22,657 nucleotides of DNA from Stemphylium vesicarium (taxonomy: Eukaryota; Ascomycota; Dothideomycetes; Pleosporales; Pleosporaceae): the NCBI GenBank assembly GCA_004380135.1, contig QXCR01000286.1:1-22657 (forward strand), in the 5' to 3' direction. The position numbers and the translations under genes were made by a program. Shown here one piece after another: positions 1 to 8,670 of this stretch. Every line of letters begins with the position of its first letter. Position 1 is the stretch's first letter. The notes beneath the pieces are model-generated. The model saw only the letters and a program-made list of their open reading frames with translations, had not been told where the DNA came from and did no database searches.

Positions 1-340
1 GGGGGGGGGGAGCAGAGAGATGAGGCTCAAATTCAGCGCCGAGTTGAGCTTGAGCAGAGGCGTGTGGAGAGAGAAACTCAAAGAGTTGAGGGAGAAGGAG
101 AGAGCTGAGAAAGCAGCTGAACGCGCGCGCCAGAAGAAGGAGAGAGACGCTGCTAAAGCTATACAACTACCCCAAAAGGGAAAGAGGAAAGCCTCAGTAG
201 CTATCTCATCGAGTAACAAGCGTCAAAAACGCGTTAGGATCTCTCGTGCTGGTGCCCAAGTTCAAGAATAGCCTCCAGCTACTCCACCAAAGCTCACATC
301 ACGTGACCGCAACGTCAACCTCCCATCAAAACATAGATAG
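1..340 (+). pseudogene. 3' end of a pogo/Fot-like transposase (relic, 5' end outside window)
   Basis: The plus-strand translation is a highly charged Lys/Arg/Glu/Ala tail ending in a segment containing AKAIQLPQKGKRKAS. This is the typical C-terminal tail of fungal pogo-type (DDE/CENP-B-like) transposases. The frame meets a TAG at 269-271, then continues with PPATPPKLTSRDRNVNLPSK and a second stop at 338-340. RNVNLPSK is the usual family end, so the first TAG is probably a mutated CAG. Upstream of about position 90 the better family match is in another frame (DEAQIQRRVELEQRR), so there is also a likely 1-bp frameshift. The catalytic DDE part lies outside the window. The fragment is broken and not expected to be active. 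Confidence 0.72.
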
Positions 341-1140
341 TACAAGTTAATCTCAAGCATCTAATTACTACTCCACCTTGTTTTTATATGTTTATAGCTA
401 TTGTATGTGGCTGTGGAGACTCATTTTTGAGCTGCGCTCTTGGTGTTCGGTGGGGCATGAGCTGACTCTGGGCATGAGGTGCACGGACACGGTACTAGCT
501 AGGATGTTGACTTCTGTTCCAGGACTTGGCAATGACAGCTCAACCTACCTTCTCTTTTCGGGCCCCATCAAGGTCGCCAGTACGCCATGGATTGACTTTG
601 CAATATCGTCAACAAGGCCTTTCCTTCGAAGTGTCAGGTGAGCCGACGGTGATAACGCGACCAAGACACTAACGGAGCGCTAACGGATCGCTAACGGACC
701 ACTTCGGGACTATGAACCTAGCTGGGCTAATCCCCCATCGGGACCTGACGGCATTTCACTGTTGCGCACACTTTACCCCGTTATCACGGCTAGTGACCCA
801 TCCTAGAATATCGCCTCAGCAGCGCTGCATTACTTACGCATGTTGCGCTTGATCTCAGCTAGCGAGTGACCCACAATCGCAGTCTTTATCTTGTACATCG
901 ATTCTCAATTTGGTGCGAATACAACCTCTCTGCGATAACGAGATAGGGATTCAGCTCCGGTACACAACCACAACAACATGATCCGAAACTTCATCTACCG
1001 TTATCGAGTACTCCCTTATCAAGGCCCGCACAGACTCTCGGGCAGTGCTATGCAATGCGGGAACTGGCTTCCGAGCTCTGATATAATCGTGCTCAGTCGC
1101 GACATGCTCTTCTTTCCTGATCTACCGATCACTTCACATC
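341..1140. other. Intergenic region upstream of the MFS transporter gene
   Basis: This 800-bp stretch has ordinary base composition. The first part probably holds the 3' untranslated end and terminal repeat of the pogo relic, but no inverted repeat could be matched because the other end is missing. The part next to 1141 should hold the transporter promoter and 5' UTR; no clear TATA box was found. Short open frames at 378-641 and 978-1220 resemble nothing recognisable. A cluster of short direct repeats (ctaacgga, ggagcgctaacggatcgc) lies near 668-700. Confidence 0.5.
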
Positions 1141-2911
1141 ATGCAACCATCTACAGACATCCCCAAGGGAGACAAGAAAGTACCGACACAATCAAACGAC
1201 ATAGAGCTTCAACGAAATGATTCGAATGGCGACCCTCTGAAGCATCAAGAAAGTTCAATCGAAGGTGAGGTCGAGGACCTCGACCAGGCAAGTCTTTACC
1301 TGAGGCAGCACAACATCAAATCGGAAGTTCTAGCGAGATTGCTAGAAGATGACCACGCCAACAAACGCGTGTCACGGAAAGTCGATCTACGGCTGCTGCC
1401 GCTCCTATGCGGTACATTCTTTCTTCAATATATCGATAAGCAAGCCGTGAGTTACTCTGCGGTGTTCGATCTGTTCGAAACGACCGGGATTACCGGTACG
1501 CAATATTCCTGGCTGGGTTCAATCTTTTACTTCGCCTACTTGATTGCCGAGTGGCCATCTGCGTACCTCGCACAACACTTTCCGACAGCCCGAGTCATTT
1601 CGATTTATTGTTTTTTCTGGGGGTCCATTATGATGATCACGGCGGCTACGAACAACTTCGCAGGCTTCGTGGCGATGAGGTGCCTGCTCGGGGTGTGCGA
1701 GTCCGTTGTAACACCTGCTTTCATGATGGTACGTTAGGGCTACAAATAATTGATCTGGAACATCCACTAACCTGTTGTTATCTCTTACCTTTGTAGATTG
1801 TAAGTATGTGGTACATGGGAGACCAGCAACCTGCGAGGGCAGGGATGTTCTACTGTTTCAACGGACTCGGCAGCGCCACTGGAGGCATCCTATTCTACGG
1901 CGTGGGATATGCGAAACACTTTGTTATCTGGAAGATAATCTACATCATATGTGGAGGCGTGACCGTTCTCTGGTCCATGGTACTATTTTTCAGGCTTCCT
2001 GACAACATCATGTCAGCCAAGGGCTTCACCACTGAGGAAAAGGTCCTCTTGATTGCCCGAGCCGCGAAAAATCGTACTGGAGTTTACAACCGCAAGATCA
2101 AGCTGCCACAGGTGTGGGAGGCATTGACCGACGCCCAAATTTGGATGTTGTTTGTATACGTTCTTCTCAACGAGATGATTAATGGTGGCGTTGCAAACTT
2201 TGGCAAGCTCATCATAAAAGACGCGGCGGGCGGTGACTCCCTTCGTACTACGCTTTACGGAATCCCACAGGGCTTCGCACAAATGTTCTGGGTTTTCACA
2301 GGCCCATATCTCGCCTCTCGTCTCCCAGATGCGCGTACGTATATCATGGCACTCTATCTTTGTCCCACCATTGTTGGCACAACTCTGATCTGGCAACTAC
2401 CACGGTCCAATCTGGCTGGATGTCTTGCAGGTTACTATATGGTGGGTGCAAACCTTCTGAGCCTATTGGGCTGGTTTGCTAACTTGGACAGATTGGCTCG
2501 TTCGTAGGCTCGCTGGTGATAGCTCTCCAATTTCCCGCCTCGAACGTCGGCGGGTATACCAAGCGGACCACGGGCACAGCGTTTGTATTCTTAGCCTACT
2601 GCATCGGCAACATAATCGGTAAGGTCTTCTACAACGCTCCAACTTATAAGAATCGTCATCTGACAGAACCAACCTTAGGGCCCCAAGCTTTCTTGTCCGA
2701 TGAAGCTCCCATATATGAGACGGGAGTGAAAATAATGTTGGGGTGTTCCGCCTGTCAATTTGTATTGGCATTCGGCATCAGATGGCTTTTGGTGCGGCGA
2801 AACTCCCAACGCGACCGTGAAAGTACTGAGGGTCATCAGACAATGCAAGCGCCAGACAGTATAGAGGATGCAACGGATTTTTGTAACAAAACATTTCGTT
2901 ACAAGCCATAG
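1141..2911 (+). CDS. MFS transporter, Dal5/allantoate-permease-like (anion:cation symporter family)
   Basis: Exons are 1141-1728, 1797-2441, 2492-2618 and 2679-2911, giving 530 aa, a usual length for this family. Residues 1-80 are a hydrophilic cytoplasmic N-terminus. Membrane segments start near VDLRLLPLLCGTFFLQYIDK (81-100). RCLLGVCESVVTPAF (180-194) is the family motif after TM4, and the central loop reads LPDNIMSAKGFTTEEK. YGIPQGFAQMFWVFTGPYLA and MALYLCPTIVGT mark the second half, and DATDFCNKTFRY closes the C-terminus as in homologues. The start ATG has A at -3. All splice sites are GT-AG with CTAAC- or CTGAC-like branch sites, and no stop or frameshift remains. Known family members carry allantoate, nicotinate or other small organic anions with protons across the plasma membrane; the substrate cannot be read from sequence. 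The next gene converges on it, so co-transcription is excluded. Confidence 0.9.
1729..1796 (+). other. Intron 1 of the MFS transporter gene
   Basis: This 68-nt phase-0 intron has donor GTACGT, a CTAAC branch site in ccactaacctg and acceptor TTGTAG. Splicing joins TPAFMM to IVSMWYMGDQQPARAGMF, a continuous family motif. Reading through gives a stop after two codons. Confidence 0.88.
2442..2491 (+). other. Intron 2 of the MFS transporter gene
   Basis: This 50-nt phase-0 intron has donor GTGGGT, branch site GCTAAC at about 2478-2483 and acceptor GGACAG. Splicing joins AGYYM to IGSFVGSLVIALQFPASNVGGY, matching the family. Reading through shifts into a frame that stops at 2507. Confidence 0.82.
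2619..2678 (+). other. Intron 3 of the MFS transporter gene (60 nt, no in-frame stop)
   Basis: Donor GTAAGG, branch-like CTGAC and acceptor CTTAG give a phase-1 intron. Splicing yields CIGNIIGPQAFLSDEAPIYE, the expected family sequence. It is a multiple of three without a stop, so retention would insert 20 residues between IIG and PQAF. Confidence 0.83.
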
Positions 2912-3007
2912 ACCAATGCAAAGTAGACTTTGCTAGCACGCAGCGTTCTCGAATTAAGCTAATACCCAAACCCGTTTTGTAAAGCGCTCATTACTGTGAA
3001 AAATAAC
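2912..3007. terminator. Shared 3' intergenic gap between two convergent genes
   Basis: Only 96 bp separate the two stop codons, so the 3' ends of both transcripts must lie here or overlap the neighbouring gene. No strong AATAAA is visible; short A-rich runs (gtgaaaaataac, gcaaagtag) are the only candidates. The role is inferred from gene layout alone. Confidence 0.4.
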
Positions 3008-4777
3008 CTAAACAGCGACATTGCCGATTGCTTGCGGGTTCCAGAAGACAGCCTTTGAGTCGACACGACGCTTAATACCAACAAGCTTATTGTAAGTAGC
3101 AGATCCAAAGTAGAGTCTTGCTGCCTCGGCGGGTGTAAGATTAGGGTCGAGGTAGTTCGGATAGGCCTGGAAGTCGCCATCGGGTTGTGCCGCTGTAAGT
3201 GCTGTGTTCAATCCATTGACGAAAGTCGTAATCTCTGGTGACCATGGAGGAAGGAAGTCTGCTGTGGACGCGATGTTCTTTGAACGATTTAGTAAAACAG
3301 TTAAAACAGGTAACCTCAGTACTTACTTGGAAAACCCACAATGAATCTCGATGTGAGTATGCAGCTGAATCGGCTTCCGGCACATTTATTTGACTATCTC
3401 TGCCGCCATACAAGGAGATGTAGGTATTCCATGGGTGTGACGCCGACAAGCCTTTCTCAGCGACATACTCGAAAAAGCTGGTCAAAGCTGCTCTGGTCAA
3501 TGGCTCAGCTTCTCTGGTCACAACGGACTTGGTGTAAAAGGTCTGGTGATTGTTGTATCCAGTGAGGGGCTCGATGAGTGGTTCGCCCTCGGCTATGTCT
3601 TTTAGGGCGGTAAGCCAGTCCATCTCTTTAACTGTGGTATTGTCAGGTTTGGACATCTCGTCGAGCATTGCTGGTAACAGGGTTTCGGCGAAATGATCTT
3701 GCTTTCCGAAGTACCAACCGCGAACGCTGAAATTGCCGAATACGTTGATGTATATCTCGAGAGTGAGGTTTCTATCGACGAGGTTCGAGGTGGTGACAAA
3801 GGTCTGGAGCTTCAATAGTATATCCGCGGCCGTATCGGGTGACTTCAGGCTCGAAGTGAATTCGGAATCGAAGCTGACGATACGAGCCGGTGCGGGCTGA
3901 GTCTGCAGGTAAAATGTGGTGATTATACCAAAACTGTCTGCGGAACCCCGCATAGCGTAATAGAGGTCAGGGCTGTCGCTGGGGGTAACGTGCACGAAAC
4001 TGCCGTCTGCCAACACAACGTCCATTGCTACAATAGTATCGAGTGCGAGACCTAGCAATGTCATGAGTCAGTAAGTCCATTAGAACAGAACCGCGAAACG
4101 CCGACTATGATCTGGTTGGACCTGCCAATAACTCGTAGAGTGGGAAGAAACTGATGCACAAAGCATCGCAACTTACCCCAGCGACGGGACGAATATCCAA
4201 ATCCCCCATGAGTGTAATGGCCTCCAATGCCAACGCCTGGAAAGGTCCCGTGTGGAAGTGCGCGTTGACCTTGGTTAAAAATCGCAACACCCAGGTTGCC
4301 AAGGCGGGCACCGCCACCTACTGTCGCAATGCCGGTCGCTTGTGAAGGTAAGCAAGTATATTGCATAGGAGTGGGTTTGACGTGAGACTCACTAGTGTTC
4401 AATGATATACTGTTGAAATTCCGCAGATCCACGACCAGGCTTCCATTCTTACCGCCGAGAGAGTAACTGCCGTAAGAATGTCCTCCAGACCTTGGTTGGA
4501 CCTTGATACTCAGTTCTGCTGCACATGTAACCGAGTCGGAAACATGTTGTAGAGTACTCGGTAGAGTAACAGCAGCAGGAGTATACTGGAGGCGAAGATT
4601 GTAAGCGGCAGTTGTGGAATTCCAGTTGTCTGAAGTACTCAGGCTAACAGGAACTTGCTTGCTCGAAAGGCATGAACGCAAATCGTGATATAAGTGGGTT
4701 TTGGGGCCTTCCACGTTTGTAGTGGCTACTAAAACGGTGAAGAGAAGTATTGGGACAACATGGATAATGGAAATCAT
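3008..4777 (-). CDS. Secreted FAD-linked oxidoreductase, berberine-bridge-enzyme (BBE) type
   Basis: Exons on the minus strand are 4777-4393, 4338-4177, 4051-3327 and 3277-3008, giving 513 aa. Residues 1-23 form a signal peptide (MISIIHVVPILLFTVLVATT). A PCMH-type FAD-binding domain covers about 60-235. PRSGGHSYGSYSLGG carries His100, the expected 8-alpha-histidyl FAD attachment site, followed by LVVDLRNF and TVGGGARLGNLG. LPHGTFPGVGIGGH has Phe161 where bicovalent family members have Cys. THGGFGYSSRRWGLALD and MRGSADSFGIIT complete the domain. The C-terminal BBE motif is YFGSATYNKLVGIKRRVDSKAVFWNPQAIG. Several N-x-S/T sites suit a secreted glycoprotein. Relatives oxidise sugars, alcohols or secondary-metabolite intermediates with O2; the substrate is unknown here. 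No disabling lesion is seen. Confidence 0.9.
3278..3326 (-). other. Intron 3 of the BBE oxidoreductase gene
   Basis: This 49-nt phase-0 intron has donor GTAAGT and acceptor TCAAAG, with ACTAAAT as likely branch site. Splicing joins SLWVFQ to NIASTADFLPPWSPEIT, leading into the BBE domain. Confidence 0.8.
4052..4176 (-). other. Intron 2 of the BBE oxidoreductase gene
   Basis: This 125-nt phase-1 intron has donor GTAAGT and acceptor TGCTAG, with CTGAC as branch candidate. Splicing gives GYSSRRWGLALDTIVAMD, the conserved family sequence. It is the longest intron of the two genes. Confidence 0.83.
4339..4392 (-). other. Intron 1 of the BBE oxidoreductase gene
   Basis: This 54-nt phase-1 intron has donor GTGAGT and acceptor CACAAG. 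Splicing joins FNSISLNT to TGIATVGGGARLGN, as in homologues; unspliced reading adds unrelated residues. Confidence 0.82.
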
Positions 4778-4837
4778 GACGGGAACATGAGTATCTGTTT
4801 ATCGTAGTTGCCTCATACAGGATGGGAGCCACAGTTA

Positions 4838-4846
4838 CATATATAC
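4838..4846 (-). promoter_or_regulatory. Possible TATA box of the BBE oxidoreductase gene
   Basis: The minus strand reads GTATATATG about 62 nt upstream of the start codon, a plausible distance for a fungal TATA element with a short 5' UTR. There is no experimental or comparative support. Confidence 0.4.
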
Positions 4847-5751
4847 GAGGAGCGATTCACGGCGTAAGTTCCTCGGTCGGCCGTCGGATGCCGATGGTAT
4901 GCTTTGACTCGGAGCTAGGATAGATTCTTCATTGCTTGCGAGTGTGAAACACCTCAACCGGAAAGTGATAGCGCTTGTAATCAAACAATGGACCGCTAAC
5001 CACTAACCGCGATCATTGTCCATGCACAGAATCAAATCTTGTATGCACTCGGTCATTTGTACAGGAGCATGATCGTTGCTTAGAGATAGAGTTGAAAAGA
5101 TAAAGATTATATCGCATTTAAGAAAGCTTGATATGTTTCGAAATCCTAGTCAATACTTTAAAAGTTCAAGGGTCTATTGATAAGTGCTCGTGTGCGCATC
5201 CCTTGATCGAGTTTCAGCTTGTGCCCGCGGAGGCAGCGCCCATGCATTGCAAGCTGTTGATAGTATACTACCTTAATCTGCTCTCACTTCACATCAACTC
5301 TGTACATAGAGGTAGGATAGTTAGTAGCATCGAATTATAGCGGCGTCTTGCGTTTAATGGTAGAGAGTAGTAGAAACGCCTAGTACGCGCCTTTCGACTT
5401 TGGCGCTCGGAAGGCTAAGATGTCCGACGAGCTGTACCGTGCGTGACGGCCGTCCGAGCCACCCGAACACCAAAAACTGTTCGATGGCCCTAAGGTTCCT
5501 GCTCCTATGAGCGTGTACTTGGCTATCTAGCTTATTTGGGCTTAGCCTGTTTCCATCTCAAGATGCTCTTATTCTGTACCGTAGAAAACAACAATGCAAT
5601 AAGTACCTCACCTATCATATTATATTGACGCTTTTACTATACAGTCCATCAAAAACCACCACCACAAACGAGGCTGTAGAGCGTCACCCGATAGCTATTA
5701 TCGAGATATTATTAAGAGTAGTAATCTAGACGTTGTGTTATATATATCTAT
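4847..5751. other. Intergenic region between the oxidoreductase gene and a pogo relic
   Basis: The stretch has ordinary base composition. The part nearest 4850 should hold the oxidoreductase promoter. The part below 5751 probably holds the 3' flank and terminal repeat of the pogo relic, but no terminal inverted repeat could be paired. The open frame 5128-5340 has no recognisable motif. No gene is supported. Confidence 0.45.
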
Positions 5752-6300
5752 CTACTTGTGTTTGGCTGGCAGCTTAATTGATCGGGCGCGACGTCATCGC
5801 GGAGCCGGGTGGCCTGTTTTTCGACCAGGTAGCTGATCACGGCCACCACGATCGCCCACGACAGTCTTTGTTCGAGCTGGCTTTGTAGAGGCTTTGAAGC
5901 TGCTCCTCTTACCCTTTTGGGAAGCTTTGAGAGCTTATTGGAGTCATTTTTGAGTCTTTTGAGCTGCTTTTCGGGTGGCTCGATCGGCAGCCTCCTCCGC
6001 CTTCTGCTGAGCGTGGAGTAGACGAGCCTATGCCTTAGCCTTACGTCTTGCCTTGATCTCATTTGCCTTGGAGACGTTTGCCTCTTTACGCAGCTTGATT
6101 GCCTCGGCTTTTTGGACTTGTAGCTGTTGATCGTCGTGATCCTTTTAATGCTAGCGATTGTGAGCTTCCCTCACCTTCCTTGGAGACCAGAACGCAGCTC
6201 CACCATGGTATTCCTCAGACGCCTCTAGAGGTAGGGCCTTAGCTCGCTTCCTACGCGTTCTCCTATTAATTAGAGTCTCCTTAGGGTCTCTAATCTCATT
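5752..6300 (-). pseudogene. C-terminal relic of a pogo/Fot-like transposase
   Basis: Read on the minus strand, the stretch contains RTRRKRAKALPLEASEEYHGG, then AAFWSPRKVREA, a charged coiled-coil-like tail (QKAEAIKLRKEANVSKANEI, then AEEAADRATRKAAQKTQK), QKGKRSSFKAS, and an end of RARSIKLPAKHK plus stop at 5752. EYHGGA-WSPRKVREA and the QKGKR...LPSK-like ending mark the tail of fungal pogo-type transposases; the relic at 1-340 has the same tail type. At least five in-frame stops interrupt it, several explainable as CAA/CAG/TGG changes. The DDE core is absent upstream, so this is a truncated, dead copy. Confidence 0.75.
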
Positions 6301-6490
6301 TTAAGTAAGCTTCTCCTAGCTTAACAGCTAGTAGACTATTTAGTTAAGCTAAGAGATCTTCGTACTCTCCTTAACATAGGTGCATGCTTCGTGGGTCAGC
6401 GAAGATCGCTAACATAATCTTAAATTACAGGTGTCTAGATCTAGAGATCTATTTAATAGAATTTTCTAAAAATTAAAAAGATTATCTCTA
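6301..6490. other. AT-rich spacer between two pogo relics
   Basis: No gene or repeat is recognised. Base composition falls towards AT. It may be a more decayed upstream part of the pogo copy ending at 5752, but no conserved motif was found. Confidence 0.35.
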
Positions 6491-6492
6491 TA

Positions 6493-7078
6493 ACGTCTTG
6501 GGTCATTCAGCGAGCCGGACCAGTCGGCGTGCCACCCCACCAAACCTGACGCGACACTCTGCACGATATCTACACAACAATATAAGATAACAGCATGAAA
6601 TTTTATAGATAGCTAGTCTATTACTATCTACATTAAGTCCGCGTGTGTCCTTGAACGTAACACTTGCTGCACGTTGGTGGTGCGTGTCAGTCGGAGCTCC
6701 GGTGAGGAGCCGGGAAGCTTCCGGTCTGTACAGCTCATTGCTGTTTGTCCCATTGTTCCATCCCATCTTTGTTCTATCTGCCTTTGTCCATCTGTTTGCT
6801 CTTAACAGGCAAGCCTCATATAGGCTGCCGCTCGCGATAGATAGACCAATGGACATGATTCATCCCAAGCGATTCCGCTTGACAGTGCGCGCTGACGTCC
6901 CGGAGTAGCTAGAGCTTGTTCCACCTCTGCGGCCACCCTTTCTGCCTCTACAGCGAGCTGCTGGCCTTGCTGTGCATGGAGAGCACCTCCGCGAGATATA
7001 TACTGACACTGCTGGTCTTGCTTTCGTTGCTGACGCTGGCTAGCTGCAAACAGCTTTTTATTCTCTTCAGCAAGTATT
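6493..7078 (-). pseudogene. 3' part of a second pogo-type transposon with C-terminal CCHC zinc knuckle
   Basis: On the minus strand, 7077 downwards reads AEENKKLFAASQRQQRKQ, then QYISRGGALHAQQGQQLAVE and AERVAAEVEQA, the coiled C-terminal region of a pogo transposase family. After a frameshift it ends in PPTCSKCYVQGHTRT-stop-CR followed by a stop at 6624. This is a CCHC zinc knuckle (C-x2-C-x4-H-x4-C) with all four ligands kept and one CAA-to-TAA-type stop before the last Cys. The plus strand begins ACGTCTTGGGTCATTCAGCG at 6493 right after a TA, the form expected of a pogo terminal inverted repeat. The rest of the element is cut off at about 7078. About 190 bp between the two recognised parts is unassigned. 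Confidence 0.65.
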
Positions 7079-7513
7079 TGTTACGACCCGGAGTCAAAAC
7101 GCTTACGACCACGCCGCAACCACGCCGCACGAGCAAGACCAGGATGGCGATCCTGCAAAATACTAAGTATTAGCAGTTACGTGACTAATTACTACGCTAA
7201 GGACTATCGCTAGGAGCGAGTATAACTACTATAACTATTACTAGAAATAATTATAACTATTATAACTATTATTATAAGTTATATCTTACTATTATTAGAA
7301 GTTACTATAACTATTATATAAGTATATAGCTACTAAGTAGTATACTCTTATAGTTATTATATGTCACGATCAAGCCCTATGCCACTTGACCAAGCACCAC
7401 CAAAAAGGTACAGTGATCCGAATAGGAATACTGGGCGTAGGATAGCATATATATTCGTCACATTATATTAGACTTTAAAATTTAAAAATTAGTACTTAAT
7501 TCTTAAACTTATA
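7079..7513. repeat. LTR-like AT-rich sequence, split by the 101-bp element
   Basis: It begins TGTTACGACCCGG, a start typical of fungal Gypsy LTRs, and the relic to its left stops exactly here. It contains ttacgaccacgccgcaacca and then turns strongly AT-rich. The last 23 bp before the pogo flank (7488-7510, starting attagtacttaattc) are identical to 22027-22049. This supports a dispersed repeat, but its right boundary and target duplication are not resolved. Confidence 0.4.
7362..7462 (+). mobile_element. 101-bp TG...CA element with TTATA target duplication (candidate solo mini-LTR)
   Basis: It runs from TGTCACGATCAAGCCC to TATTCGTCACA and is flanked on both sides by TTATA (7357-7361 and 7463-7467). 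TG...CA ends and a 5-bp duplication are what LTR-retrotransposon insertion leaves. It is clearly richer in G+C than its AT-rich surroundings. It aligns over its length with the reverse complement of the element at 8399-8517, sharing TGTCA, AGCCCT, ACCAAAAAGGTAC and AGGATAG-ATAT. No coding capacity. Confidence 0.7.
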
Positions 7514-7580
7514 ACGTAAAGCACCACCGAGACGGCTACACCACCAAGCTAGCCACTTTTTCTTGGCATTGCGAACACTA
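7514..7580 (+). repeat. Left terminal inverted repeat of the pogo element
   Basis: These 67 bp match the reverse complement of 16018-16084 with four mismatches by hand alignment. Three of them are T here against C there, as RIP would give; one is G/C. Confidence 0.88.
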
Positions 7581-8398
7581 TATATAAAATAGTTAATTAC
7601 TTAATATTATCTATAAATTCTACGTTTAATACACTTATAATAGATTAAGAATTTTCTTCTATATTATTTTTATACGTACGGGCGTTATACCTAGTCTTAC
7701 TATAGTTACTATAGCGCTATTAAGCTAGTTAGGCTCTTTTATAACTACTACTACTACGTACTCTTTTTAATACTATACTATCTATAGCTGCACTTTTAGC
7801 TATAGATAATGCTGCTACACCGTACTCTATCGTGCCGCCGTGCTAAACCTGCTTTCTCTTCTAAGTTTTACGCTTAGTTATTGCTACTAATTGCTCTTTA
7901 AGCTTATAGATGCGAGTAGCTTGTACAGCGTTTTAGTACAGCATCTCCTTAGCTCCTTTAATAAGCTTTAAGAAGCCTCCTCTAGCTTCTTCTAGCGATT
8001 ATATGATAGCATTGCTTATAAGCCTTACTTATAAGCTAAATTCGTGTATTACTTAGTATTTAAGACTACTAGGGCGATTCTAGTAAGGCTGCGAGTAGTA
8101 GCGTATAAAGATAGACTTTAAGGTAATTAAGAACCTTCTATATATTAATAAGGGCTAGCTCTACTATCTTAAAGGCCTTCTTATAGCTCTTATATATAGA
8201 TATATTAAAAAACGCGTCTTTAAAGGCTAAAAGGAAGCCTTCTTTATTAATATAGAAGACGCGTTATAATACTAAGTCTTATACGAGTTAGAAGTACCTA
8301 AGTTTTAATAGTAAGAAATATACTATATTAAATAGCTAAAGTACGTATAATAAGTAAGTAAGTATATAAAGAGTTAAAATCTTTTATATAAAGTAAAA

Positions 8399-8517
8399 TG
8401 TCAGGCCGGGTCAGGCCAGATGACGACATATACTATCCTGCACCATGATCAGTAGTTCACTGATCATACGTACCTTTTTGGTTGCATGGCGTAGTGGTGC
8501 AGGGCTGCGTCCTGACA
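8399..8517 (-). mobile_element. 119-bp TG...CA element with TAAAA target duplication (candidate solo mini-LTR)
   Basis: It starts TGTCAGGCCGGGTCAGG, ends GCGTCCTGACA and sits between perfect TAAAA copies (8394-8398 and 8518-8522). It interrupts the pogo transposase just after the DDE motif LILDxxxS. It is G+C-rich and shows no sign of RIP, unlike its surroundings, perhaps because it is too short for RIP to recognise. Inside it are nested inverted repeats: TGTCAGG/CCTGACA at the ends, CCTGCACCA/TGGTGCAGG, and TGATCAGT/ACTGATCA with a 5-nt loop. The minus orientation is chosen to match the 7362-7462 relative. Confidence 0.78.
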
Positions 8518-8670
8518 TAAAAATTCTTTAAAATTCTAGTTAAGATAGCTCTTATAGCTATCTAAGATAAGTAGTCTATATAACTTCTTCTAACGCGACT
8601 TTATATACTAATTAAAGTATTTAAACTACGTAAAGCTAAGCTAATTATTTATCTACTTATTCTCTAATAT

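Noticed and set aside
378..641. Open frame of 87 codons on the plus strand
   Set aside because: No motif, poor resemblance to any family, and it lies in the flank of a pogo relic.
978..1220. Open frame of 80 codons overlapping the transporter start
   Set aside because: It overlaps the well-supported transporter exon 1 in another frame and has no recognisable features; probably 5' UTR.
1141..4777. Secondary-metabolite gene cluster
   Set aside because: Transporters and BBE oxidases occur in such clusters, but no backbone synthase, regulator or other tailoring gene is present.
5128..5340. Open frame of 70 codons in the intergenic region
   Set aside because: No motif or context; length expected by chance at this base composition.
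6645..6908. Open frame of 87 codons on the plus strand
   Set aside because: It is antisense to a recognisable pogo relic with a zinc knuckle.
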